Below, piece by piece: positions 50,386 through 58,859 of a DNA stretch of 64,000 nucleotides (positions within the stretch are counted from its first letter, which is position 1; every line of letters starts with the position of its first letter). The DNA is from Solitalea lacus (GTDB taxonomy: Bacteria > Bacteroidota > Bacteroidia > Sphingobacteriales > Sphingobacteriaceae): assembly GCF_022014595.1 (NCBI RefSeq), contig NZ_CP091740.1:682001-746000 (forward strand), read 5' to 3'. The notes below the pieces were generated by a model. The model did not search any database, was not told the DNA's origin, and saw nothing but the letters and a program-made list of their open reading frames with translations. A program made the position numbers and the translations under genes.

Positions 50386-51717
50386 TTATATCATTCCCCT
50401 CGCTTTAAATTCCAGGTAACGATTTAATGTGTTTACAGTAAGTTTTGAAGGAGGGGTTAATAATGTTTGAATACCGTGTTGATTAAGTTCTTTTACAATC
50501 AGTTTTTTGTCGTAAGTGAATTTTTCGGCAATAGTTTTTAGGTAAATATCTTCAGTGATTTGTGGAGTGCTTTTCAGCAGTTCATCCATTTCGGTGTTTT
50601 CAAAGAAAACAGTTAGTACCAGATGGTTTTTCGACAATTGCTGCAGATATGGCAATTGACGGCGCATGGCGGCAAGGCTTTCAAAATTGGTAAACAACAC
50701 CAGTAAACTTCGTTGAGAAATATTTAGTCGTATGGTTGTAAACAGCTTTTCGTAATCCGATTCTTTAAACTGTGTACGTTGATTGTACAACAATTCTAAT
50801 AGATGTTGTAAATGGACAGGCTTGTTATCAGCTTTAAGTATATTACTGATTTTATGTGAGAAAGTGATGACGCCGGCCTTGTCTCCTTTAATCATTGCTG
50901 AATTGGCCAAAACAAGCGATGCATTAATGGCATGATCAAGCAAGCTTAACCCCTCAAATGGCATTTGCATCACACGGCCTTTGTCAATAATGCAATACAC
51001 TTGTTGGGACTTTTCATCCTGATAATTGTTAACCATTAAAGAAGAACGGCGTGCTGTGGCTTTCCAGTTAATTGTACGAGTATCATCGCCCGCAACATAG
51101 GCCTTTATTTGCTCAAACTCAGAGCTGTGTCCGATCCGGCGGATACGCTTAATGCCTAACTCAGGCAAACGATTTGATATGGCTATTAACTCGTATTTGC
51201 GCATTTGAATAAACGAAGGATAAACCGGGACAATCTTTCCTTGTTCAAATCGGTAGCGTCGGCGTATTAGGCCCAATTGGCCTGTTACAAATACGTTTAA
51301 AGCCCCGAATTCATACTCGCCTCGTTTAACAGGCCGAAGTTGATAGCGAATGGTTTTAGCTGAGCCACTTTTGAACGATTCTTTAAAAAGTAAGTCTCTT
51401 TTCTGAAACTGATTTGGTATTTCATCAATTATCCGAACTCTAACTCTAAATGGATAATGGTTTTCCAAGTAAAGAAAAATATCATTATCACTTCCATTAG
51501 AAAGCTTGTCGGCCATTTCCCTGCGGGCAAAAAAGCCGGTTTGCTGCCTGAAAAGAAAGAGAAAGTCAATCAGGCTTAGCAGCGCAAAAGTCAGAAATAG
51601 CAACTTGGCTGGTCCATAAATTCCAGGCAAAAAAAATGAAATTACAAACAGTAATCCGCAAATAACTAATGCAGAAAAGAAGCTATTGCTCAGATATAAA
51701 TCCCTGATTATACGCAC
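50386..51717 (-). CDS. DUF58 domain-containing protein
   Basis: A 443-residue membrane-anchored protein with two N-terminal helices (about 12-35 and 38-55), an Ig-like middle region and a C-terminal DUF58/vWA-like domain. The hallmark IRRIGHSSEFEQIKAYVAGDDTRTINWKATARRSSLMVNNYQDEKSQQVYCIID contains the conserved DxxRxIxWK. DUF58 proteins nearly always pair with MoxR ATPases, probably as chaperone partners. Here the MoxR gene ends at the same base where this ATG begins (one-nt overlap). Last gene of a six-gene operon; the system is linked to envelope stress or assembly, but substrates are unknown. Confidence 0.88.
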   Translation of the reverse strand: MRIIRDLYLSNSFFSALVICGLLFVISFFLPGIYGPAKLLFLTFALLSLIDFLFLFRQQTGFFARREMADKLSNGSDNDIFLYLENHYPFRVRVRIIDEIPNQFQKRDLLFKESFKSGSAKTIRYQLRPVKRGEYEFGALNVFVTGQLGLIRRRYRFEQGKIVPVYPSFIQMRKYELIAISNRLPELGIKRIRRIGHSSEFEQIKAYVAGDDTRTINWKATARRSSLMVNNYQDEKSQQVYCIIDKGRVMQMPFEGLSLLDHAINASLVLANSAMIKGDKAGVITFSHKISNILKADNKPVHLQHLLELLYNQRTQFKESDYEKLFTTIRLNISQRSLLVLFTNFESLAAMRRQLPYLQQLSKNHLVLTVFFENTEMDELLKSTPQITEDIYLKTIAEKFTYDKKLIVKELNQHGIQTLLTPPSKLTVNTLNRYLEFKARGMI

Positions 51718-52691
51718 TACCGTGGAACTTCTAATTTTTGAATAATTGATTTGATAATGTCATCAGCCGATGCGCCCTCCATTTCTTTCTCTGGTGTTAA
51801 AATAATTCGGTGGCGCAATACCGGATAGCTGAGTTCCTGAATATCCTCAGGAGTTACAAAATCGCGTCCACGGATTGCTGCAAGTGCTTTTGAAGCATTT
51901 AATAAGGCTACCGACGCCCGAGGAGATGCACCAAGGTATAGGAATTTATTATCGCGGGTATTATTTACAATTTGAGCAATATATTCAATCAATTTAGGCT
52001 CAACATGTACGCGTCGTATATTTTCGCGTACAGCTAAAATAGTTGAAGCGTTTAGGACAGATGAAATCTGGCTCATCTTATGGGCAAAGCCGATATGGTG
52101 CCCGTTCAGGATTTGTATTTCATCGGCTAAGGATGGGTATTTAACGTCTATTTTAAATAAAAAACGATCAAGCTGAGCTTCAGGTAAACGGTAGGTGCCT
52201 TCCTGATCAATTGGGTTCTGTGTTGCCATTACCAAAAATGGGAAAGCCATTGGGTAAGTGATGCCATCATTGGTCACCTGTCGCTCTTCCATCACCTCAA
52301 ACAATGCCGCTTGTGTTTTTGCCGGAGATCGGTTAATCTCATCAATTAGGATAATGTTAGAAAAAATTGGTCCTTGTTTAAATTCGAAATTGGCAGTTGA
52401 TGGTATAAAAACCGAAGTGCCTAAAACATCCGATGGCATTAAATCAGGGGTAAACTGAATACGACTGAAGTTTGATTGAATGGTTTTGGCTATCAACTTA
52501 GCCGTTAACGTTTTTGCCACACCAGGCACACCTTCAATTAAAACATGACCATCGGCGAATATGGCGGTAATCAATAGTTCAATAAATGCATGTTGGCCAA
52601 CAATTACTTTGGCAAGTTCGTCTTTTATCTGTGAAACGCTTTGGTTGAGCTGTTCAAAATCAATTCGGGTTTGGAATACGGTCTCTTCCAT
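51717..52691 (-). CDS. MoxR-family AAA+ ATPase
   Basis: A 324-residue AAA+ chaperone-type ATPase. Walker A is GVPGVAKTLTAK, Walker B IILIDEINRSPAKTQ, sensor 1 VMATQNPIDQEGTYRLPEAQLDRF, and the C-terminal lid has YLGASPRASVALLNASKALAAIRGRDFVTPEDI. MoxR proteins remodel or activate partner proteins, often vWA-domain ones, and here the partner is the DUF58 protein encoded immediately after. Cytoplasmic. The gap to the preceding DUF4350 gene is 18 nt. Confidence 0.94.
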   Translation of the reverse strand: MEETVFQTRIDFEQLNQSVSQIKDELAKVIVGQHAFIELLITAIFADGHVLIEGVPGVAKTLTAKLIAKTIQSNFSRIQFTPDLMPSDVLGTSVFIPSTANFEFKQGPIFSNIILIDEINRSPAKTQAALFEVMEERQVTNDGITYPMAFPFLVMATQNPIDQEGTYRLPEAQLDRFLFKIDVKYPSLADEIQILNGHHIGFAHKMSQISSVLNASTILAVRENIRRVHVEPKLIEYIAQIVNNTRDNKFLYLGASPRASVALLNASKALAAIRGRDFVTPEDIQELSYPVLRHRIILTPEKEMEGASADDIIKSIIQKLEVPR

Positions 52692-52709
52692 AGTTAAATA
52701 TTGCTTCAG

Positions 52710-53885
52710 TTATTTCTTTACAAATTGGTAAAATTCTTCTATTTGATTATTCAGGCTGATAAGATCGCCTTCACTCAGTTCGTAATTAGCGGGTAAAACT
52801 TTTATCCACCTAACAGCTTCTATAAGCTTCTGCATTTTTTCAGCATCATAACCTGTTTTTATTGTAAAATGATGAATGAATTCATCATTAAGCTCGTTGG
52901 TTCGTTCAAAAAAATGTGATCGTAAGTACTCAAGGAAATAATTTACCTTCTTTTGTGCAACATCGGTATGGTTGCCATTGTTAAAATACAATGCCCCAAC
53001 AACTTTGGTAAATTCGAGGGTATTGTTCTCTAAGGGTTTAATGACTGGAATGATGCGCTGGCGGCGCTTTCCTTCAAAAATAATGAACACAGCCATGCCG
53101 AAAATTAATAGATAATATGCCCATTTTAATGAGGCATGTTCCATTATTACTCTAAAAATATCATCCTCTCCAACACGGCCTTGTTTTAAATATTCATCCC
53201 AAATTGTTGTTTGGTTAGGCAAATATGAAAGGCATTTAAAGGCATATTCTCCGGTTTCTTTGTCCAAGACAAAATAATTTGAAAAAGCGGTTGAATTTAG
53301 GTTGATATAAATAGCACCCTTGCCTTGTTTGATTTTAATAAAATCGGGTTTTTGGTTTTCTTTTTTTCCTAAAACAACAGTAGTCGCGCAGTTTATTGAA
53401 TCGAAATAGGCGTTTTCTCGAGGTGCTATAAAAGTATACACCGGCTCTCGCTTGTTCCATAATAAGCGAGTCTTGTACTGTTTTTCTTCAACTGGGTTTA
53501 CAATGTTAAATTTTAAGGTGTCAGCCAAATAGCCATGAAAAGCTGAAGAACCTATAAAAACATTATTCCCAAGGTTGGCAAAGCGGAGCAATTGATGCAC
53601 ATCATTTGTGTCAACGTTAAATTGGGGAGTGATGAGAATATAATTGCCAGAAGTATCATTGGTTTCCGTCAACTGGTTGTAGATAGGTAATCTTGATGAA
53701 ATTATTTTCTTGCCAGGGAAAATATCCTTCATCAACTCGAAAGTTGCGTAAGTGCCAAACGGAATTTTATCTTTATTAGAAAGGGTTATAGACCAATTGA
53801 TAGGTTTAGGTCGATAGTATTCGAATAAACCAAATCCCAGAAATATTATGGTTAAAATGGCGATGTATTTTCTGTTCCCCTTCAT
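52710..53885 (-). CDS. DUF4350 domain-containing membrane protein
   Basis: A 391-residue protein with an N-terminal helix (IAILTIIFLGFGLFEYY), an extracytoplasmic domain typical of DUF4350 (SNKDKIPFGTYATFELMKDIFPGKKI, then LLRFANLGNNVFIGSSAF), a second helix near 258-275 (YYLLIFGMAVFIIFEGKRRQR) and a cytoplasmic C-terminal domain (about 280-391). The domain resembles a ThuA/glutamine-amidotransferase-like fold in other family members, but I see no catalytic triad. It overlaps the upstream DUF4129 gene by four nt (ATGA). A standard member of MoxR/DUF58 operons, of unknown function. Confidence 0.82.
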   Translation of the reverse strand: MKGNRKYIAILTIIFLGFGLFEYYRPKPINWSITLSNKDKIPFGTYATFELMKDIFPGKKIISSRLPIYNQLTETNDTSGNYILITPQFNVDTNDVHQLLRFANLGNNVFIGSSAFHGYLADTLKFNIVNPVEEKQYKTRLLWNKREPVYTFIAPRENAYFDSINCATTVVLGKKENQKPDFIKIKQGKGAIYINLNSTAFSNYFVLDKETGEYAFKCLSYLPNQTTIWDEYLKQGRVGEDDIFRVIMEHASLKWAYYLLIFGMAVFIIFEGKRRQRIIPVIKPLENNTLEFTKVVGALYFNNGNHTDVAQKKVNYFLEYLRSHFFERTNELNDEFIHHFTIKTGYDAEKMQKLIEAVRWIKVLPANYELSEGDLISLNNQIEEFYQFVKK

Positions 53886-54604
53886 TTGCCGTTTACTTGT
53901 TTGTTAAAGGCCAAGAACGATTGTCTGATTTTAAGAAACGCTTGTTCATCTAATTCAAATTCGCCGTACCACACATATTCAAATTGGAGGGTCATTTGTC
54001 TAAAGTCGTCTTTTAAATGTATTGCAGAAAGTTCATTTAAGTAATTGCTGTTTGTTTTTTCCGGTTTCCAGTTTATGAGTCTTTGCTTATTTAACTCTTT
54101 TAAAGTTTTCAGGTAGAATAAACGAACTGCAAGACGATAATTTCTGTTGTCGAGTGCCTGGTTAATCAAGGGATCAAAGTCTACTAAGCGAACATCTTCA
54201 TTTACTGTTTCGTAAGGCACTTCTGTTGCTGCATTTTTGCGATAAAACAAATCGTTCATACTTACTCCCATCAACTTCAATATTACCCAAACTACCACAA
54301 TCACTATAATGGCAATGAATACATATTGCCAGAAATTATCATAGCCTAAGCCTCCGAACAATTTGCTCAACCATTTACTTAGCCATTGCAAAAACTTGCC
54401 CCACCAATTTGTCGGGGGTGTTATATCTCGTGTGTATTGAAAATCAGGATCATTGACAAACTTTTCTATGCCGGCTTTTAATGGCAGACGAACCCTAAGT
54501 TTGGTTGAGTCATTTATGCAATTGGTAGATAAAGCCATAACATTGCTTGTAATAAACAATGTGAATGAAGTAACTAGGCTAAGAAGCTTAAAAGTCGCCT
54601 TCAT
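53882..54604 (-). CDS. DUF4129 domain-containing membrane protein
   Basis: A 240-residue protein with a signal peptide (MKATFKLLSLVTSF up to about residue 26), an extracytoplasmic part containing PPTNWWGKFLQWLSKWLSKLFGG, one membrane helix (FWQYVFIAIIVIVVVWVILKLM), and a cytoplasmic DUF4129 domain (LINQALDNRNYRLAVRLFYLKTLKELNKQRLINW, then LQFEYVWYGEFELDEQAF). The start at 54604 is chosen for its signal peptide over a longer ATG at 54640. It overlaps the end of the upstream gene by 17 nt. DUF4129 proteins occur with MoxR/DUF58; the role is unknown. Confidence 0.8.
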   Translation of the reverse strand: MKATFKLLSLVTSFTLFITSNVMALSTNCINDSTKLRVRLPLKAGIEKFVNDPDFQYTRDITPPTNWWGKFLQWLSKWLSKLFGGLGYDNFWQYVFIAIIVIVVVWVILKLMGVSMNDLFYRKNAATEVPYETVNEDVRLVDFDPLINQALDNRNYRLAVRLFYLKTLKELNKQRLINWKPEKTNSNYLNELSAIHLKDDFRQMTLQFEYVWYGEFELDEQAFLKIRQSFLAFNKQVNGK

Positions 54605-55472
54605 TGTCTGAAACTGAATGAGGTTTGCCGATCTGCTCAACTTCTTCCAGTAATCCTACTCCATCCTTACGCTCTACCAGATTGAAGTATTGAAAAGCAA
54701 TGGCAAGAGCAGATAATGAATAAAGTAATACAGAACCTACTGAAGAGAAAATTGTGCCCAAAATCATAAAGATGTCAACGCTATCGGTGCTGGACGCGCC
54801 TAAATGAAACAATTTGGACAGCATAACAACATAGCTTGGGATTTGGAAAACCAGGCTTAGTACAGACTGAATGATTAGCATAATAAAAATTAGTCCGAAA
54901 GTTGACCACCACTTACCTGATGTCAAATAAAAACAACGATTAATGGAATTACTTATCCCTGCATTCTCAATCATGATAATTATCAATGCAAGCTGGAGTG
55001 GAACAGAAAGATAAATACCCGGAATCACCAAGACTATACAGCCAATAACGATGATTATGCCTACCACAATCATGGTTATGATGGATGTAAAAAGCTTTTC
55101 TTTTACATTCTTCCAGATTAAATCAGTTGTTATTTCTTGATTCTTATCTATTAAATATTCTTTAAGGTAACTGAACACTACCAAATAAACCAATACAAAG
55201 GAGAGCAGAATTAAAACTAAGCCCGAAATGTAAGCAGGGGAAAATATCTCCCTCAATGGAGACGTTGGTGATATTAGAGAACTATCAGATGCAATATTCA
55301 TTATTCTTGACTGATAGATACCCATGCATATTCCTGCCAACAACGCTACAGGCCCTGCTATAAACAAGAGGCTTTTAAACAAAGGTTTAAAGTTCTGTTG
55401 CAAAAAGGTAAAAACGGCATTAATCTTCTGCCCGAAATCTCTTTCTTCCCGTAAATTAATTTTGTGCTGCAT
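54588..55472 (-). CDS. Multi-pass membrane protein in the MoxR operon
   Basis: A 294-residue protein with six likely helices, at about 30-50, 77-100, 130-155, 160-180, 195-215 and 235-262. The N-terminal MQHKINLREERDFGQKINAVFTFLQQNFKPLFKSLL is a conserved opening of such Bacteroidota proteins. No catalytic motif is visible; the VLVIPGIYLSVPLQLALIIIMIENAG stretch resembles glycerophosphodiesterase-type membrane domains. Overlaps of 17 nt with both neighbours show tight coupling. Probably a structural part of the complex; function unknown. Confidence 0.7.
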   Translation of the reverse strand: MQHKINLREERDFGQKINAVFTFLQQNFKPLFKSLLFIAGPVALLAGICMGIYQSRIMNIASDSSLISPTSPLREIFSPAYISGLVLILLSFVLVYLVVFSYLKEYLIDKNQEITTDLIWKNVKEKLFTSIITMIVVGIIIVIGCIVLVIPGIYLSVPLQLALIIIMIENAGISNSINRCFYLTSGKWWSTFGLIFIMLIIQSVLSLVFQIPSYVVMLSKLFHLGASSTDSVDIFMILGTIFSSVGSVLLYSLSALAIAFQYFNLVERKDGVGLLEEVEQIGKPHSVSDNEGDF

Positions 55473-56421
55473 TTAATTGGTTTTGCTGCTTGGTTAAACG
55501 ATAAGGGTATATGATAAAATAATAGATAACGAAACTTAGTGAGCCAAGTATAATAAATAAACTTAAAGCTAACGGCATTTGTGTATGACGGGTAACAAAA
55601 CTCTCTAAAAACCCGGCTGTTATAAAAACAGGTACTAGCCCCATAGTGATTTTCAATCCGGTACGTGATCCTATTTTGAATGACTCAAGGCGAGAGTATG
55701 TTTGTGGAAATAAAATGCTGTTGCCCATCACTAATCCAGCGCATCCTGCAATTACAATCGCTGATATTTCAAGTGTGCCGTGTATCCAGATGCTTAAAAC
55801 TGACTCAATAAAGACTCCTTTAACAAAGAAAAAATACTGAAACGCTCCTAGCATAACTCCGTTTGTAAATAACAGCCAAGCGGTCCCTACTGAAAAAATC
55901 ACTCCGGCAACAAAAGCCAGGAAAGAAACCCGTATGTTATTAATGGTAATCATTAAAAACATGTCTGCTTGTCCATGGCTCTTATAAATGGCCATCGGAT
56001 CTCCTTTTTCAATGTTTTGTATCGTTTGGTTTACATAGCTGTCTCCCAAAATCAGACGCACAAAGGTTTCATCTTTAGCTGCTGAGAGAATGCCAATAGT
56101 TATACCCACCATAAAAACAAGGAATGAATAAAATAACTGCTTACGATGATTAGCCATGGTTAAGGGCAATTCGTATCTCCAAAAAGATAAAAAACGATTT
56201 TTTTTCTCCTTCTTGTTTTTATAAAGATTTAAGTAAAACTTAGATGTAAGCGAATTTAAATAACGGGTTGTTGCAGAGTTTGGATAAAACGTACGGGCAT
56301 AAGAAAGATCATCAGTAAGTTCAATAAAGTGTTCAGCAATTTCATCAGGACTGCCTTCTTTGCTGCTTTCAAAGCGTTTCCACTTTTCTTCATTCTTTTG
56401 AACAAATACAACCTCGCGCAT
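55456..56421 (-). CDS. SpoIIM-like (stage II sporulation protein M family) membrane protein
   Basis: A 321-residue integral membrane protein. A cytoplasmic N-terminal part (about 1-100, EKWKRFESSKEGSPDEIAEHFIELTDDLSYARTFYPNSATTRYLN) precedes five to six helices. VRVSFLAFVAGVIFSVGTAWLLFTNGVMLGAFQYFF and WIHGTLEISAIVIAGCAGLVMG are the SpoIIM/DUF95 signatures. This organism does not sporulate as far as one can tell; SpoIIM-like proteins occur with MoxR/DUF58 and RDD genes widely. First gene of the minus-strand operon, with a -7 box 58 nt upstream, and divergent from RDD. Confidence 0.87.
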   Translation of the reverse strand: MREVVFVQKNEEKWKRFESSKEGSPDEIAEHFIELTDDLSYARTFYPNSATTRYLNSLTSKFYLNLYKNKKEKKNRFLSFWRYELPLTMANHRKQLFYSFLVFMVGITIGILSAAKDETFVRLILGDSYVNQTIQNIEKGDPMAIYKSHGQADMFLMITINNIRVSFLAFVAGVIFSVGTAWLLFTNGVMLGAFQYFFFVKGVFIESVLSIWIHGTLEISAIVIAGCAGLVMGNSILFPQTYSRLESFKIGSRTGLKITMGLVPVFITAGFLESFVTRHTQMPLALSLFIILGSLSFVIYYFIIYPYRLTKQQNQLNAAQN

Positions 56422-56478
56422 GCTTTCTCAGTAATTGTGCTTTAACCAGTAAATGCTAATATTTTTTATAGTATCAGC

Positions 56479-56486
56479 CAAATATA
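56479..56486 (-). promoter_or_regulatory. Bacteroidota -7 box (TATATTTG) for the SpoIIM-MoxR operon
   Basis: The minus strand reads TATATTTG, matching TAnnTTTG, 58 nt before the SpoIIM-like ATG. On the plus strand the overlapping TATATTTA could serve the RDD gene. Confidence 0.5.
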
Positions 56487-56530
56487 TTTAATTTCGTTTC
56501 ATATCGAAGTGAATACAAAGTAAAATCTTT

Positions 56531-57244
56531 ATGAATAGTAACATCACCATTCAAACCGCCCAAAACGTTCATTTAAACTACGAATTAGCCAGTGTTGGGG
56601 ACCGAATTTTAGCAACCCTTATTGATTGGGTGGTAATGATTGCCTATGTATTGTTATGGGTTGTGGTTTTTGCTGGAATAAATACCGAGCCCAGTCAAGC
56701 AACCGTACTGCTTCTTGCACTGCCATTGATGTTGTATCATTTATTGATGGAGATCTTTTATAATGGTCAATCCATTGGGAAACGTTCCATGGGTATTCAA
56801 GTGGTTAAACTAGATGGTTCTATTCCTTCAATTAGTGATTATTTACTGCGATGGCTATTCAGACTGGTTGATTTGAACTTTATGGGGGGGGCAATTGCCT
56901 TAATTACGGTAATAGCGAATGGTAAAGGACAACGTTTAGGTGATATTGCTGCAGGAACCACCGTGGTTAAACTAAATGAGAAAGATGAGTTTGAAGATAT
57001 CCCACTAACGGCAGTTAATGCCAATTACAAAGTTAATTTTCCAGAGGTAACCTTGCTTAGTGATCATGATATCGCCCTTATTCAAAAAATTATTAACCGT
57101 AGTTTAAAGGCTAACAATGAGGCGATGCTAGCCCCAGTAGCAGAAAAGGTTAAGGAAATTACGGGTATTCAATCGCCTTTGTCTGATTATGTTTTCTTGC
57201 AAATAGTAATCAGTGACTACAACCATTTGGTTAATTTGATGTAA
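56531..57244 (+). CDS. RDD-family membrane protein
   Basis: A 237-residue protein with the RDD domain in residues 15-150: VHLNYELASVGDRILATLIDWVVMIAYVLLW (with the Arg-Asp... motif), FYNGQSIGKRSMGIQVVKLDG and RLGDIAAGTTVVKLNE. It has three to four helices, then a soluble C-terminal region (about 160-237). RDD proteins are thought to be small transporters or ion-handling proteins; none of this specificity can be read here. Divergent from SpoIIM, a standard neighbour of MoxR/DUF58 clusters, so it is counted with that system. An IS element begins 68 nt after its stop. Confidence 0.88.
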   Translation: MNSNITIQTAQNVHLNYELASVGDRILATLIDWVVMIAYVLLWVVVFAGINTEPSQATVLLLALPLMLYHLLMEIFYNGQSIGKRSMGIQVVKLDGSIPSISDYLLRWLFRLVDLNFMGGAIALITVIANGKGQRLGDIAAGTTVVKLNEKDEFEDIPLTAVNANYKVNFPEVTLLSDHDIALIQKIINRSLKANNEAMLAPVAEKVKEITGIQSPLSDYVFLQIVISDYNHLVNLM

Positions 57245-57312
57245 AATATCAAACTAAACTCCCTACCAATAATGCAAAATGAAGCGGTTTCAATTATGCC
57301 AGATTATGTTAT

Positions 57313-57329
57313 CCCAAAAAAGTCATTAG
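57313..57329 (+). repeat. Left terminal inverted repeat of the IS
   Basis: CCCAAAAAAGTCATTAG, exact complement of 58758-58774. Confidence 0.95.
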
Positions 57330-57333
57330 CCTC

Positions 57334-57360
57334 AATTTCTAATGACCGCCATTAGAAATT
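57334..57360 (+). terminator. Eleven-bp hairpin inside the IS left end
   Basis: AATTTCTAATG (57334-57344), loop ACCGC, CATTAGAAATT (57350-57360), a perfect stem 26 nt before the earliest possible transposase start. It may block transcription entering from the flank, or hide the ribosome site in such transcripts, as seen in other IS. Confidence 0.5.
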
Positions 57361-57385
57361 AAGAGTGTTAACTTGTTGATAACTA

Positions 57386-58753
57386 TTGGTTTTATACCAA
57401 TGTAAATTGGAGGAAATTGCAGTAAGTAAACCTTATTTGAACTTGGACCTGAAAATTGACTTTACAGACAAAGAAATAACGCCCTGGTCGGGCATTGTTT
57501 TACTGAAAAAAATGCTGGACAGGATGGAGTTTGAAGCAGCCTTGGATCGGTTGCCATTGCCAGCCCAAGGGTCAAACCGGGGCTATTCCCCGCATCAACT
57601 CATCCAACAGTTTATGACCAGCATATGGTGTGGGGCCAACAAGTTTGAACATTGCGAGGTAACACGCCATGATGCGGTCATGAAACAATGCTGGGGTTTC
57701 AAACAAATGGCAGGCAGTAAAGCCATCCAGCGCTTTTTCAACAAACATACCCTGGCCACCAACCAGCAGATCTTCACCCCTTTATACCAATGGTTTTTTG
57801 GCAATCTGCAGTATGATAATTACACGCTGGATGTCGACTCCACCATCCTTACCCGATACGGCGGGCAACAGGGTAGTAAAAAAGGATACAACCCCCTTAA
57901 GCCAGGCCGCAACAGTCATCATCCTTTAATCGCCTTTATAGAGGAAACAAAAATGGTCGCCAACTTTTGGCTGCGAAGCGGCGACAGCTATACGAGCAAT
58001 AATTTTCAGGGCTTTTTAGCCGATACGATCGAAAAACTAAACGGTAAAAAAATAGGCTTATTCAGGGCCGACAGTGGATTTTACGGTAAAGAAGTATTTG
58101 AGTATCTGGAGCAAAGTCCACAAGTGGGCAACTACATCATTGCCGCCCGGCAGTACAAACCGATCCAACAAAAACTCGCCGCACAACACCTGTGGGTAAA
58201 AGTTACTGCTGGTATCGAAGTGGCCGAAAGCACTTATCAAAGTCCCCTGTGGGATCAACCCAGAAGGCTGGTCATGGTCCGCCAGCAAGTCAGTGAACGC
58301 CCCTGTGCAACGGGCAAAACGCTGAAACTATTTGAAGACGAGGGCATTTATAAAAATTACCGCTACAGTTGTTTTGTCACCGATTTAACCCTGCCGGCAC
58401 TTCAGGTGTGGAATCTGTACCGGCAAAGGGCCAATTGCGAAAACCAGATCAAAGAACTGAAATACGATTTTGGGGCAGACAGCTTCAATCTTAAAAACTT
58501 TGATGCCACCGAAGCGGCCCTGAACTGGGTGATGATGGCCTATAACTTCATCAGCCTTTTCAGGCAGGTCGTGCTTAATACCCAAGTAGAACAACGCCTG
58601 AAAACATTACGCTACAAGGTGTTTGCCATTGGCGGGTATATGGTAAAAAACGGCAGCCAGAAAATCCTAAAACTGTCGCTGGCCATGAAACGAAGAGAAT
58701 GGTTTACCGGCCTATGGAATTGTAATAAAACATTTGACTTGACAAAAACTTAA
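57386..58753 (+). CDS. IS1380-family DDE transposase
   Basis: Up to 455 residues. Family motifs are YTLDVDSTILTRYGGQQGSKKGYNPLKPGRNSHHPLIAFI (first catalytic Asp in DVDST), LFRADSGFYGKEVFEYLE (second Asp) and YRQRANCENQIKELKYDFGAD (catalytic Glu). The reading frame is intact. The start is uncertain: there is no ATG before residue 37 of this frame. A TTG at 57386, a TTG at 57407, or an unusual ATT at 57416 right after GGAGG (57409-57413) are the options. Codon use (GCC, CTG, CAG rich) is more GC-rich than neighbouring genes, consistent with transfer. Confidence 0.92.
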   Translation: MVLYQCKLEEIAVSKPYLNLDLKIDFTDKEITPWSGIVLLKKMLDRMEFEAALDRLPLPAQGSNRGYSPHQLIQQFMTSIWCGANKFEHCEVTRHDAVMKQCWGFKQMAGSKAIQRFFNKHTLATNQQIFTPLYQWFFGNLQYDNYTLDVDSTILTRYGGQQGSKKGYNPLKPGRNSHHPLIAFIEETKMVANFWLRSGDSYTSNNFQGFLADTIEKLNGKKIGLFRADSGFYGKEVFEYLEQSPQVGNYIIAARQYKPIQQKLAAQHLWVKVTAGIEVAESTYQSPLWDQPRRLVMVRQQVSERPCATGKTLKLFEDEGIYKNYRYSCFVTDLTLPALQVWNLYRQRANCENQIKELKYDFGADSFNLKNFDATEAALNWVMMAYNFISLFRQVVLNTQVEQRLKTLRYKVFAIGGYMVKNGSQKILKLSLAMKRREWFTGLWNCNKTFDLTKT

Positions 58754-58757
58754 ATCC

Positions 58758-58774
58758 CTAATGACTTTTTTGGG
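58758..58774 (-). repeat. Right terminal inverted repeat of the IS
   Basis: Exact complement of the left end, four nt after the transposase stop. Confidence 0.95.
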
Positions 58775-58859
58775 GTTATTGGAGGCAGTGAATTGGCATG
58801 GAGGAAGAGATGCCGTAGATTCTGTTCTTTTTTTAAAATTGATATTAATTAAGTTAAAT

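Larger units (their letters stand above)
57313..58774 (+). mobile_element. Intact IS1380-family insertion sequence
   Basis: A 1462-bp element bounded by perfect 17-bp inverted repeats: CCCAAAAAAGTCATTAG at the left end and its exact complement at 58758-58774. It is flanked by a 5-bp direct repeat GTTAT (57308-57312 and 58775-58779), the expected target-site duplication. One transposase gene fills it. Perfect ends, duplication and open reading frame point to a recent, probably active copy. It sits between the RDD gene and tag. Confidence 0.93.

Noticed and set aside
58761-58859. Longer tag start inside the IS right end
   Set aside because: The first codons belong to the IS terminal repeat; the family N-terminus fits the ATG at 58860.
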